Part shown: piece by piece, positions 41,273 through 49,745 of the stretch
How the letters are laid out: every line of letters starts with the position of its first letter
Position numbering within the stretch: the first letter of the stretch is position 1
Assembly: GCF_039530945.1 (NCBI RefSeq)
Contig: NZ_BAAAPC010000001.1
Coordinates: forward strand, 186,001-250,000
Length of the DNA: 64,000 nucleotides
From: Nocardiopsis_C rhodophaea
GTDB lineage: Bacteria; Actinomycetota; Actinomycetes; Streptosporangiales; Streptosporangiaceae
Reading direction: 5' to 3'
The notes under the pieces: generated by a model
The model's input: the letters and a program-made list of their open reading frames with translations, nothing else
The model's database searches: none
What the model was told of the DNA's origin: nothing
Position numbers and translations under genes: made by a program

Positions 41273-42447
41273 CGTGCGTCTCCCTCCCGCAGTGCCGCGG
41301 CCAGCCGGGCGACACCCTCGGCGATGCGCTGCTTCGGAACGTGGCTGAAGGACAGCCGCAGTGCGTCGGAGTGCTCCCCATCGACGCCGAAATGGCCGCC
41401 GGGGACGAAGGAGACGCCGTGTTCGGTCGCGGCCCTGGTGAAGCGGCCGGTGTCGCCGCCGTCGCGGTGCCGCAGCCAGATGTAGAAGCCCCCGTCGGGG
41501 CGCTCCCACATCCAGGGCCCCGAAGTGCCGAGCTTGTCCTCCAGGGCGTCGGCCATCAGCGCGCAGCGCTCCCGGTAGGCGCGCCGGTAGGTGTCGATGA
41601 GATCCGTCCACCCGGCCCGCTGGTGGAACGCCGTAAGCGCCGCCTGGGCCAGCGCCGAGGGCGACAGGGCTATGACCTCGGTGGTGGTGCGCAGGGTCCG
41701 CGCCAGACGGGCCGGTGCGGCGATCCAGCCGCAGCGCAGCCCCGGGGCGAAGACCTTGGAGAACGTCCCCAGGTACACCACGCGGTCCGGGGCGGTCCCC
41801 TGGAGGGCGGGGGTGCATTGGCCGTCGAACGACAGCAGGCCGTAGGGGTTGTCCTCGATCACCAGGAGGTCCAGCTCCTGGCAGACCTCCAGCAGCCGGA
41901 CGCGGTGTGCGGCGGGCAGCGTCCGGCCGGTCGGGTTGTGGAACGTCGGGTTGCAGTACAGCAGCCGCGCGGTGTGCCCCTCGGCGCGCAGCCGCAGCAC
42001 CGTCTCCCGCAGACCGTCGGGGGCCATGCCGTCCGCGTCGCCGGGGACCGCGCACAGGCGCAGGCCCGCGGTTCGGAAGGCCGCCGTGGCACCCGGGTAC
42101 GCGGGTGACTGGCACAGCACCGTCTCCCCCGGTGTGGCGATCCCGAGCGCCACGGCCAACAGGCCCATCTGGGAGCCGGCGGTGGGCACCAGGTTCTCGG
42201 GCGCGGCGCCCGCGCCCTCGCGGGCCATCAGGTCGGTGATCGCGGGTATCAGGGCCGTGGAGACGTGCGGGGTGGCGTACTGGAAGGCGAACCTCCCGCC
42301 CAGCCGCACCAGGCGGGAGAGCTGCCCGGAGATCGCCTCCAGGGGGAGCACGTCCAGGTCGGGCAGGCCTCCGGAGAAGGAGATGACGTCGTTGCCCCGC
42401 TCGAACAGGCGCGGCATTTCGGCCGCGGGTCCGGTGGTGGTCCACAT
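41269..42447 (-). CDS. PLP-dependent class I/II aminotransferase
   Basis: A 392-residue fold-type I aminotransferase related to the 2-aminoadipate/MocR catalytic family, without an HTH domain. ISFSGGLPDLDVLPLE at the N-terminus, CNPTFHNPTGRTLP, EDNPYGLLSFDG and the PLP lysine in LGTFSKVFAPGLRCGW. It may make an amino-acid building block or an amine on the polyketide. Coupled to the LanB-like gene by ATGA. Confidence 0.88.
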   Translation of the reverse strand: MWTTTGPAAEMPRLFERGNDVISFSGGLPDLDVLPLEAISGQLSRLVRLGGRFAFQYATPHVSTALIPAITDLMAREGAGAAPENLVPTAGSQMGLLAVALGIATPGETVLCQSPAYPGATAAFRTAGLRLCAVPGDADGMAPDGLRETVLRLRAEGHTARLLYCNPTFHNPTGRTLPAAHRVRLLEVCQELDLLVIEDNPYGLLSFDGQCTPALQGTAPDRVVYLGTFSKVFAPGLRCGWIAAPARLARTLRTTTEVIALSPSALAQAALTAFHQRAGWTDLIDTYRRAYRERCALMADALEDKLGTSGPWMWERPDGGFYIWLRHRDGGDTGRFTRAATEHGVSFVPGGHFGVDGEHSDALRLSFSHVPKQRIAEGVARLAAALREGDAR

Positions 42448-42451
42448 GGGG

Positions 42452-42706
42452 TCAGCTCCCGGAGCTCGTCGGCTGCGATCCGGCGAGCCGTCCCCGCACG
42501 ACGTGCCACAGCCCCGCCGGCGAGATGCGTGCCGGGTCGGCGAGCACCTCGGGGTCGATCTCGACGCCGCACCGCTCCTCGATGGCCATCACCAGGGCGA
42601 CGGTCTTGAGCGAGTCGACGCCGAGGTCGACGAGCGGCGTCTGGGGGTCCGGGATCGCGACGGCGCAGATCTCTTCGACGAGCTGGTCAAACTCACACTT
42701 GTTCAT
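42452..42706 (-). CDS. Second acyl/peptidyl carrier protein
   Basis: An 84-residue carrier with the phosphopantetheine serine Ser32 in VDLGVDSLKTVALVM. Its ATG overlaps the 3' end of the AMP-ligase gene by 14 bases, so it is most likely loaded by that enzyme. LGVDSLK is closer to a peptidyl/aryl carrier style than the ACP at 35.7 kb (MDSLDTLE). Confidence 0.9.
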   Translation of the reverse strand: MNKCEFDQLVEEICAVAIPDPQTPLVDLGVDSLKTVALVMAIEERCGVEIDPEVLADPARISPAGLWHVVRGRLAGSQPTSSGS

Positions 42707-44213
42707 GGGTGGTCCTCATCTGTGCGAAGGGAGGCTGGGTTGTCCCGCGAGCGCCCGCCGGCGGTTCGACGAGGCGCTTCGCGGCCGCGCGGTCCGGCTT
42801 GCCGTTCGCGGTCAGCGGGAGGGCGTCAAGCCGGGTGATCTGGTCGGGCATCCGGGCGCGGTCGAGCCGCGCGGCGAGGTGTGCGCTGATGTCCTCCGGC
42901 GACAGGCGGCTCTGCACCACCAGGTGCAGCGGCCCGTCCTCGGTCTCGGGCCGCAGGGCCACCGCCGTGGTCACCCCGGGGAGCTGCTCCGCGGCGTTCT
43001 CGATCTCGGTCAGGCCCATGCGGATGCCGCGCCGCTTGAACATGTCGTCGTCGCGGCCGACGAAGTAGAGTCGGCCTTCCTCGTCCAGATAGCCCTGGTC
43101 GCCGGAGTGCAGTTCGAGTGAGCCGTCGGCGCGGCGGACGAAGCGGTGCTGCGCGTCGAGGGGGATCCGCCAGTAGCCGTCCATCACCGTGGCGCCCCAG
43201 ACGACGATCTCGCCGACCTCACCGGGGCCGAGCGTCCGCTTGCCACCGTCCACGATCCGGACGTGATCGCCGGGGATCGGCCGGCCGACCGATTCGGGGT
43301 GCGCCGCGTATTCGCCGGGGTCCAGGACCGAAACGCGCTTGCACTCGGTCATGCCGTACATCGAGGCGAAGGCCGACCCCGGAAACAGGTTCAGGAGGTC
43401 GGACATGACCGCCCGGCTCGGGCGGGCACCCGTGTTGGTGAACAGGCGCACCCTGGTGGGACCGCGGTGCTTGCGTCGCAGCAGGGTGAGGATCTGCGCG
43501 AGGGAGGGCACCAGTGGGACAACGGACACGCCGTACCGCTCGATGATCCGCACCAGGTCGACGTCCTGACCGCGGTGGGCCAGCACCAGGGTGCTGCCCG
43601 TGTGTGCGCACAGCAGGGCCTGGTAAAGCCCGTAGTCGAAGGAGAGCGGCAGTCGGCACAGCACCACGTCGTCGGCCCGATATCGCAGGCGGGAGTGGAT
43701 CGCCTCGACCGCCGCGACCATCTGCCGGTGGGGGCAGACCACCCCCTTCGGCCGGCCGGTCGTCCCCGAGGTGTAGATCAGCATCGCGACGCTGTCGTCC
43801 GCGGCGGCCGCGGCGAAGCCGTCGGCGGGGGTGCGCTGGACCTCCCGCCAGGACCGCTCGGCGTCGACGCTGCGCCCGGCCCGCTCACCCGCGGCGGGCG
43901 GACAGATCGCCAGGGTGGCGGCGCAGTCGTCGACGATGTCGCCGATCTGGAGGTCCGTCAGCTCGGGGTGCAGCGGGACGAAGACCGCGCCGACGCGGAG
44001 GGTGGCGTAGAACAGGGTGAGGAAGGCGCGGTCATTGCCGCCGACATAGACGACCCGCTGCCCGGTGGTGACACCCTGGAGGCGCAGCCACCCGACCGCC
44101 CGGTCGACCAGGGCGCCGAGGTGACGGTAGCTGAGGGTTCCGTCGGCGTCGATGACGGCGGGATGGTCACCGCGCTCGGTGCGCGGGCGGCGGAGCAGGT
44201 CAGGCACCAGCAT
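42693..44213 (-). CDS. AMP-dependent acyl/aminoacyl ligase (adenylation enzyme)
   Basis: A 506-residue ANL-family ligase, ATG at 44213. Core motifs: A3 LIYTSGTTGRPKGVV, A5 MYGMTECKRVS, A7 HSGDQGYLDEEGRLYF, A8 GRDDDMFKRRGIRMGLTEIE, A10 LTANGKPDRAA. It probably activates an amino or fatty acid and loads the adjacent carrier. The substrate code cannot be read reliably by eye; diaminopropionate or a starter acid are the contextual candidates. Confidence 0.9.
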   Translation of the reverse strand: MLVPDLLRRPRTERGDHPAVIDADGTLSYRHLGALVDRAVGWLRLQGVTTGQRVVYVGGNDRAFLTLFYATLRVGAVFVPLHPELTDLQIGDIVDDCAATLAICPPAAGERAGRSVDAERSWREVQRTPADGFAAAAADDSVAMLIYTSGTTGRPKGVVCPHRQMVAAVEAIHSRLRYRADDVVLCRLPLSFDYGLYQALLCAHTGSTLVLAHRGQDVDLVRIIERYGVSVVPLVPSLAQILTLLRRKHRGPTRVRLFTNTGARPSRAVMSDLLNLFPGSAFASMYGMTECKRVSVLDPGEYAAHPESVGRPIPGDHVRIVDGGKRTLGPGEVGEIVVWGATVMDGYWRIPLDAQHRFVRRADGSLELHSGDQGYLDEEGRLYFVGRDDDMFKRRGIRMGLTEIENAAEQLPGVTTAVALRPETEDGPLHLVVQSRLSPEDISAHLAARLDRARMPDQITRLDALPLTANGKPDRAAAKRLVEPPAGARGTTQPPFAQMRTTHEQV

Positions 44214-45147
44214 GGGCGGGCTCTCCTTTCCCAGTGTCAGCTTCGAGCCGTGCGGCGGCCTTCGCGAGGTCCCGGGGCACGTTGACCGGCACGACGGCGA
44301 TGCCGGGGTACTGGCGCTTGAGGATGTTGGCGAGCGTCCGGGCCGGCGGCAGCGAGAGCGCCAGACCGGGTTGCATCCGGGCGAGGGCCCGCAGGCACAG
44401 GTCCCACCGGACGGGCCGCACCACCTGGTCGACGAGCCGCTGGCGGATCTCCTCGGGCGAGGTGAGCACCGCTCCATCGGCGTTCGAGAGGAGGAGCTGG
44501 CGCGGCCGGTCGAACCGCGTCGCGGCGGCCGCGGCGGCCACGGCCTGCCGTGCCGGCTCCATGAAGGGGGTGTGGAACGCCCCCGCGACCGGCAGCGGTT
44601 TGACCGTGGCTCCGCGCGGCGGGGCAGCGGCCAGCCGCTGGATGCCGTCGGCCGGCCCCGCGGCCACGATCTGGCCCGTGCCATTGAACGTCGCGGCGGT
44701 GAGGTCGAGTTCGGCGAGGCGGTCCAGTACGTCCAGCTCGCTTCCACCGACCACGGCCGCCATCGAGGTGGGTTCCGCGTCGCAGGCCGCGCCCATGGCC
44801 CGACCGCGTACCGCGGCCAGCCTGATCGCGTCGGTGGAGGTCAAAACTCCTGCGTACACGGCCGCGGTGAGCTCCCCCACAGAATGGCCGGCCACCACCG
44901 CGGCTCCCTCGGGCACCGCCCGGGCCAGCGCCTCGTGGGCCAGCAGCCCATGGGCGACCAGCAGGGGCTGGGCGTTCTCGGTCCGCGCGATCGCCGCGGC
45001 GGACGCCCTGGTGCCCAAGTGGACCAGGTCGAGGTCGGCGGCACCGGACCAGTGCCGCAGGCGCTCGGCGTGGGCCGGGTCGCGGAGCCAGCCGGACAGC
45101 ATCCCCGGCGTCTGGGCGCCCTGCCCGGGTGCGACGATCGCGAACAT
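44200..45147 (-). CDS. FabD-type malonyl-CoA:ACP acyltransferase
   Basis: A 315-residue acyltransferase. IVAPGQGAQTPGML at the N-terminus, nucleophile Ser89 in VVAGHSVGELTAA, and the catalytic His in VAGAFHTPFM. A dedicated malonyltransferase for the type II system is expected. Start ATG 45147 chosen because the alignment begins at MFAIVAPGQG; a start 11 codons earlier is possible. It overlaps the ligase gene by 14 bases. Confidence 0.9.
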   Translation of the reverse strand: MFAIVAPGQGAQTPGMLSGWLRDPAHAERLRHWSGAADLDLVHLGTRASAAAIARTENAQPLLVAHGLLAHEALARAVPEGAAVVAGHSVGELTAAVYAGVLTSTDAIRLAAVRGRAMGAACDAEPTSMAAVVGGSELDVLDRLAELDLTAATFNGTGQIVAAGPADGIQRLAAAPPRGATVKPLPVAGAFHTPFMEPARQAVAAAAAATRFDRPRQLLLSNADGAVLTSPEEIRQRLVDQVVRPVRWDLCLRALARMQPGLALSLPPARTLANILKRQYPGIAVVPVNVPRDLAKAAARLEADTGKGEPAHAGA

Positions 45148-45220
45148 AGGTTCGATTCCCCTGGTGTGTCGAGTACGCATCGCTTGGCCTGTCGGCGGCG
45201 ATCCGGTCGTGCGGCGTCGG

Positions 45221-46015
45221 TTACTGGCGCCCCGTGCTCTTGGCGAACCGGCGGATCGCGAAGAACGAGAAACCGGCGAACCAGGCGACGACGTTGAAGA
45301 CGGCACCCGCCAGGCTGGAGTGCTCACCGCTGAACGAGTAACCGTCCGTGAGGGCGTAGCGGGCGAGCGTCGCCACCCCGTACATCGGGGTGAACCGGGC
45401 GATGTCGAGCATGACCCCGCTGAGCGGGATGAACAGGCCGCCGAGGAAGGCGAGCGCGGTCATGGTCAGCCCGGGCATGTGCATGACCACGTCGGGCTTC
45501 AGGGCCAGCCCCATGCCGATGCCGAGCGCGGCGAAGACCGCCGCACCGATCCAGGCGACGAGCAGGGAGACCACCCAGACCTCCGCATCGGCGCGCGCAC
45601 CTGTGACAACCCCGAGTCCCCCGACGATGATCACAGGCACACCGGCCATCACTACCGAGACGAGCACCTTCACGAGGATGTATCCGGGAGGGGTGAGCGG
45701 GCTCAGCGCGATCGTGCGCATCCAGCCCGCGGACCGCTCGACCGAGATGGTGGCCGCGGAGCTCGTGGCAGCCGTCGCGGCGCCGTACACGGCCAGGCCG
45801 ATCATCATCCACGCGGCGAAGTTGCCGTGCGGAAGCGTCGCACCGTCCGGACTGGTGCGGAACAGCGCGAGATAGAGGACGGCCGGAAGCAGCAGGGTGA
45901 AGATCGTGGTCTGGCGGTTGAACCGCCGCCGCAGCTCGTGGCGGATGAAAGCCGAGTTCACTCCGCTCAGCAGCGAGGTGCGAGGGTGGGCGCTCGGCTC
46001 CGTGAAGGCGGTCAT
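45221..46015 (-). CDS. ABC-2 type transporter permease
   Basis: A 264-residue membrane protein with about six hydrophobic segments (IFTLLLPAVLYLALF, AWMMIGLAVYGAATA, VVSLLVAWIGAAVFAALGI). The middle ERSAGWMRTIALSPLTPPGYILVKVLVSVV is typical of ABC-2 (DrrB-like) permeases. Coupled by ATGA to the ATPase gene; together an exporter for the product or self-resistance. Confidence 0.9.
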   Translation of the reverse strand: MTAFTEPSAHPRTSLLSGVNSAFIRHELRRRFNRQTTIFTLLLPAVLYLALFRTSPDGATLPHGNFAAWMMIGLAVYGAATAATSSAATISVERSAGWMRTIALSPLTPPGYILVKVLVSVVMAGVPVIIVGGLGVVTGARADAEVWVVSLLVAWIGAAVFAALGIGMGLALKPDVVMHMPGLTMTALAFLGGLFIPLSGVMLDIARFTPMYGVATLARYALTDGYSFSGEHSSLAGAVFNVVAWFAGFSFFAIRRFAKSTGRQ

Positions 46016-46971
46016 CGCAGCCCCTCCTTGACGCTGTGGTCCTGATGGGTGATGGCCATGAAGGCCTCTTCGAGGCTGCGCGGTGCGACCTCGATCTCCG
46101 CGGCCGACGTCTCGTTGACCAGCACGCGCAGCAGGGCGTCGGAGTCGGCGCAGTCGAAGTAGTGGCGGTCGCCGCGCGCCGTGCAGGAACGGACTCCGGG
46201 GGACGCCGACAATGCCGCGGCCTCGTCAGGACTGAGCAGCGCCGACACGGTTCGTCCGCTGGTGGCGGCGCGGATGGACGAGGCAGAGCCGTCAGCCACG
46301 ACCGTGCCCCGGTCGATCATCACCACGCGGTCAGCGAACTGGTCGGCTTCCTCCATGTAGTGCGTGGCGAACATGATCGTCATGCCGCGTTCGGCGTCCT
46401 CGCGGACGGCGGCCCAGAATTCCCGCCGGGCCGCCACGTCCATGCCGGCGGTCGGTTCATCCAGGACGAGGAAGTCCGGGCGCGACAGGAGCGCGATGGC
46501 GAAGCGCAGCCGCTGCTGCTCACCGCCGGAGCACTCGGCGACCTTCCGATGCCGCAGGTCGCTGACTCCGGCGCGGCTCATGCACTGCTCGGGGTCGGCG
46601 TCCGGGTGCAGCGAGGCCAGCATGTGGACCGTGGCTTCGACGGTCACGTCGGGAAGCAGCCCTCCCGATTGCAGGACCGCGGCGACCAGGCCGGCGCGCA
46701 CCGCCTGCTGGGGCGGCTGCCCGAACAGCTCCACGCTTCCCGAGTCCGGCCGGGTCAGCCCCAGGAGCATGTCGATGGTTGTCGTCTTGCCCGCGCCGTT
46801 GGGGCCGAGGAACGCCACTACCTCACCGCGCCGGATCCGCAGGTCGAGGCCGTTCACGGCGGTGAACTCCTCGCCCTTGGCATTGGCGAAGCGCTTGACG
46901 ACCGTGCTCAGCACAGCGACATCCGGCGACGTCCCTCCCCCCGGTGCCGGGTGGACCTGGGTTCTGGTCAT
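46012..46971 (-). CDS. ABC transporter ATP-binding protein (DrrA-like)
   Basis: A 319-residue ATPase. Walker A FLGPNGAGKTTTIDML, signature ECSGGEQQRLRFAIAL, Walker B DFLVLDEPTAGMD, switch His in MFATHYMEEAD; the C-terminal ~90 residues are the extra domain common in drug-export ATPases. I prefer the ATG at 46971, with GAGGA seven bases upstream, over the ATG five codons earlier. First gene of the long minus-strand operon. Confidence 0.92.
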   Translation of the reverse strand: MTRTQVHPAPGGGTSPDVAVLSTVVKRFANAKGEEFTAVNGLDLRIRRGEVVAFLGPNGAGKTTTIDMLLGLTRPDSGSVELFGQPPQQAVRAGLVAAVLQSGGLLPDVTVEATVHMLASLHPDADPEQCMSRAGVSDLRHRKVAECSGGEQQRLRFAIALLSRPDFLVLDEPTAGMDVAARREFWAAVREDAERGMTIMFATHYMEEADQFADRVVMIDRGTVVADGSASSIRAATSGRTVSALLSPDEAAALSASPGVRSCTARGDRHYFDCADSDALLRVLVNETSAAEIEVAPRSLEEAFMAITHQDHSVKEGLR

Positions 46972-47339
46972 AATCGAAGTCCTCATGATTCGGCGGACAC
47001 TGGGTCGCGACCGACTCTCCCGCCAGCCGCTATCCGCTCGAACCGGAGCCGCCATCGCCTTCCCATCCGCGCCCTATCGCGGCGCTATCCGGGCGTGCTC
47101 CGCCCGCTCCGGGCCGGGGCGCGGCCCGCTGCTGGTGGGTTCACAGGGAGGTGTCTCGGCTGGTCAGCCGATAGCGGCGAGCAACGCGTGACCGTCGGTG
47201 CGAAGGCGAGCCTCCCCCGCGTGGATTGAGCCGCCGCCCGTGCTCCACCGGGGGGCGGTCGCGTCCGCCGGGAAGCCGGGGTCAGTGCGAGGCGGCCAAG
47301 GCGGCCGGCGGCGGTAGGTCTTTCAACAGCCGTTCGAAC
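46972..47339. other. Upstream region of the cluster A operon
   Basis: 368 bases between the ABC ATPase start and the MFS remnant. It should contain the promoter of the 20-kb minus-strand operon; I see no convincing -35/-10 pair or operator and no gene. The segment may include degraded sequence. Confidence 0.4.
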
Positions 47340-47999
47340 TCCTCGTCCTCACCTACGGACCTCCAGCTCGGCCAGGGCTGGTCGCCCACGCTCACCGCCG
47401 TGGCCATCGTCAGCTGGCCCATCGGCATCACCCTGATGTCCGGAGTCGCTCAGCGTTACGCCACCACCCACGGCCGCCGGGTCATCGGCATCGGCCTGGC
47501 GGTCATGCTCGCCGGCGCGGTCGCGCTGATCGCGGTCCTGTCGACCATCGGCCCCCAGGTCACCTGGTGGCAGGTCTCTCTGCCGGTTCTGGTCACCGGT
47601 CTCGGCATGGGCATGTGCGTGCCCATCCTGGCCAGCGTCGTCCTCGCCGACGTTCCAGGGGACAGCGCCGGAGCCGGCTCGGGCGTCGCCAACGCGGTCA
47701 TGCAGCTGGGCACGGCGTTCGGCGTGGCCGTCGTCGGTGTCATCTTCTTCTGGCTGGCCACGACGGGCGCTCCGACCGATCCGGCCACTCCGGCCCACCG
47801 CGAGGCGTTCTCCGAGGCGGCCGCCGCCACGCTGTGGTACAACGCGGGGGCCTTCCTGGTCGCCCTGCTCCTGGTGCCGATGCTGCCGCGAGCCGCCCAG
47901 CCCGAGCCCGAGGCCGAACCCCGGTCCGAGGACCGGGTCGGACCTGAGGCAACACATCGCTGGGCGACACCAGGCCGCAGGGGCGGATCGTTCGAGTAG
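47340..47999 (+). pseudogene. C-terminal fragment of a DHA2-type MFS transporter
   Basis: Only about the last 200 residues of a 14-TM drug transporter remain: GWSPTLTAVAIVSWPIGITLMSGV, GIGLAVMLAGAVALIAVL, LPVLVTGLGMGMCVPIL and the terminal TM before a charged tail. The frame is open further left but that part is not transporter-like, so the 5' end has been lost. It adjoins the att-like repeat, consistent with a recombination junction. Confidence 0.75.
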
Positions 48000-48013
48000 T
48001 CCCTGGCGTGGGG

Positions 48014-48056
48014 CTACGGCTCAGAAGCTCGGAGGTTCGAATCCTCCTGAGCGCGC
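48014..48056 (+). repeat. Diverged copy of the tRNA-Arg 3' half (att-like)
   Basis: The 43 bases from CTACGG to GAGCGCGC match the 3' half of the tRNA-Arg gene (13458-13500) with about five mismatches, keeping the T-loop GGTTCGAATCC and the acceptor-side GAGCGCGC. There is no matching 5' half, so it is not a tRNA gene but a displaced tRNA 3' end such as an element leaves at its junction. Same orientation as attL and attR. Confidence 0.75.
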
Positions 48057-48095
48057 AGAACCAGGGCAGGCTTCGTCGAGGACCGCCCTCGTTTT

Positions 48096-48116
48096 GTGTG
48101 CACATTTGGTGCACAC
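48096..48116. promoter_or_regulatory. Integrase arm-like motif beside the att-like repeat
   Basis: GTGTGCAC-ATTTG-GTGCACAC is a perfect inverted repeat and contains TGCACATTTG followed by TGCACA with the same 11-base phase as the arm-type pair at 13571-13589. It lies 40 bases past the tRNA-like core, as the pair at attL lies 70 bases past its core. Confidence 0.55.
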
Positions 48117-48123
48117 CAGCAGC

Positions 48124-48158
48124 GGGCCATCGGCCGCGATCTGCGCGGCCGATGGCCC
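48124..48158. terminator. Strong 15-bp stem terminator
   Basis: GGGCCATCGGCCGCG (48124-48138) and CGCGGCCGATGGCCC (48144-48158) form a perfect stem with the 5-base loop ATCTG, followed by TTT. It resembles the terminators found downstream of integrated-element ends or tRNA genes. Confidence 0.8.
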
Positions 48159-48167
48159 TTTGTGCCT

Positions 48168-49070
48168 CCAAGCCCCGGCTGGCCGAGCGCATCATCGAGC
48201 GGACCCTGCCCGACCTGCCCCAAGGCCGGGTCTGGGTCGCCGCCGACGAAGTGTACGGCCGCGACGGGAGGTTCCGCGCGTTCCTGGAGGCCCACCGCCT
48301 GCCCTACGCGGTCACGGTCCAGGCCAACCAGACCGTGCTGCCGCACCCCGGGTGGCGGTACATCGCCCGCCTGGTGGACCGGGCCGCGGCCGAGCAGGAC
48401 CGGGTGGAGCTGCCCGCGGGCCCCTCCCCGTTCCACAGCCGGGTCTGGGAATGGTGGGTGCGCCGTGTCCCCGACCCCGACACCGAGGCGGGTGGCGGTG
48501 CCTGGGCACGCTGGATCATCGCCCGGCGCCGCGCCGACGACCCCGGTGGGCGGGACTACTTCCTGGCGTGGGGGCCGGAGGAGACCCCGGTGGAGGAGTT
48601 GGTCGGTGTGCCCGGGGCCAGGTGGCGGGTGGAGGAGGCAATCCGGCTGGCCACGTCCGCCTGCGGGCTGGCCGACTACGAGGTGCGCTCCTATGGCGGC
48701 CGGTACCGGCACATCTCCCTGGCGATGCTGGCCGCGGCCTTCCTCGCCGTCCACGACGCCCGCGCGGTGCGTGGGACCACGGGTCCGGCCGTGCCGCCGG
48801 ACCAGAGAGGGGGCGTGCCTGACCACAGCAGGAGCATCGGCCCCGTCCGGTTCACCGCCTATGAGATCGGGCGCCTGCTCGTGCTGGTCCAGTCCCGGCC
48901 CCATACCGCGAGCGGGTCGGGCGGGGCCTGGCCTGGTCGCACTGGCGGCGGTGCCACCAGGCCGTCGCCCGCGCCTGCCACCAGCGACACAACCGCGCCC
49001 GCGCGGCCGCCGCCCCGCCCGTCATAACGAACTACGACAGAGCGGATAATCTCCAGCTGAAGGGTTAGGC
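48168..49070 (+). mobile_element. 5'-truncated second copy of the IS701-family element
   Basis: From CCAAGCCCCGGCTGG onward the sequence is highly similar to the element at 21030-22610 (reverse orientation) and ends at the terminal repeat CAGCTGAAGGGTTAGGC (49054-49070). The left third, with the transposase N-terminus and the other inverted repeat, is missing. The junction follows the terminator directly. It cannot move by itself. Confidence 0.88.
48172..49027 (+). pseudogene. Transposase fragment (IS701 family)
   Basis: Encodes the C-terminal two thirds of the transposase in one open frame: RLAERIIERTLPDL, VWVAADEVYGRDGRFR, YFLAWGPEETPVEELV, YEVRSYGGRYRHISLAMLA and FTAYEIGRLLVLVQ. Here the tail FTAYEIGRLL is in frame with the catalytic part, which shows that the other copy (21-22 kb) carries a frameshift. 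The N-terminus with the first catalytic Asp is absent. Confidence 0.85.
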
Positions 49071-49745
49071 AGGCTGTGTTCCTCCAGATTCTCACCGCGC
49101 TCAATAATGGGCTGCTCGGCACGTGGAATACCTCGGGGGAATTGCGGACCCCAGTGGTCGGCGGAGACCACGAGCATTCCTTCGACCTCGTGCGCGGCCT
49201 GGGCGACATGTACGTCGACGACCCGCGTTTAGCCGCCACACGCAGAGGCACTCGTGACGCCGCATTCGTTCGCGACTCCCTCCACGACCACGACCGGATC
49301 TCCATATGACAGTCTTCTCCCCTCGATACCGCCGACCACCGAAGCAGCAACGTAACCAGAGCCGCCCCTGCCACCCAAAGTAGCGGCGCGAGCCACGAGA
49401 GGCAGTCCCTACTCATCACCCATGTCCGGTTACGGCCATTTTCACCGAACGTGCCCCAATAAATGAGCAGGCTGACCTACTCTTTATTCGCCGACAATCA
49501 CCCAGAGTACCCAACCGACACCCTTTGGTGATTTTTGGGGATGGCCGGAAAACCATCCTTTGCTAGGATTTTCCTGTTCACACCCGGCCTGATTCACGTT
49601 TCATCCGGAGAGTCTTTGGCTCGAATAACGATTACACAAATTTCTCCTGTCGTGTTTGATATCACATTTATCTGTCACTCTGGCTTGATTCTCTTATAAG
49701 CCAGGATTCCTGAGGACGGCATGCCCGTGAAGTGTTGGAGTGGGG
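49071..49745. other. AT-richer intergenic region upstream of the second SARP gene
   Basis: 675 bases without a convincing gene and clearly richer in A/T than the rest of the window, especially 49430-49740. It includes a 7-bp inverted repeat CTGGCTT/AAGCCAG (49680-49704) enclosing TTGATT and TATAA-like bases, just ahead of the SARP start. It probably holds the SARP promoter; heptameric SARP repeats were not found by eye. Confidence 0.5.

Noticed and set aside
38939..42445. A single 1168-residue LanB-like protein
   Set aside because: The part before residue ~390 is Arg/Gly/Pro-rich shadow of the aminotransferase gene; homology begins at the ATG at 41272, which has an ATGA overlap with the aminotransferase stop.
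38939..46971. Cluster A as a lanthipeptide cluster
   Set aside because: No precursor peptide, LanC cyclase or leader protease is visible; only the LanB-type N-domain protein is present.
48014..48056. A functional tRNA gene
   Set aside because: Only the 3' half matches a tRNA; no 5' acceptor or D-arm partner exists upstream.
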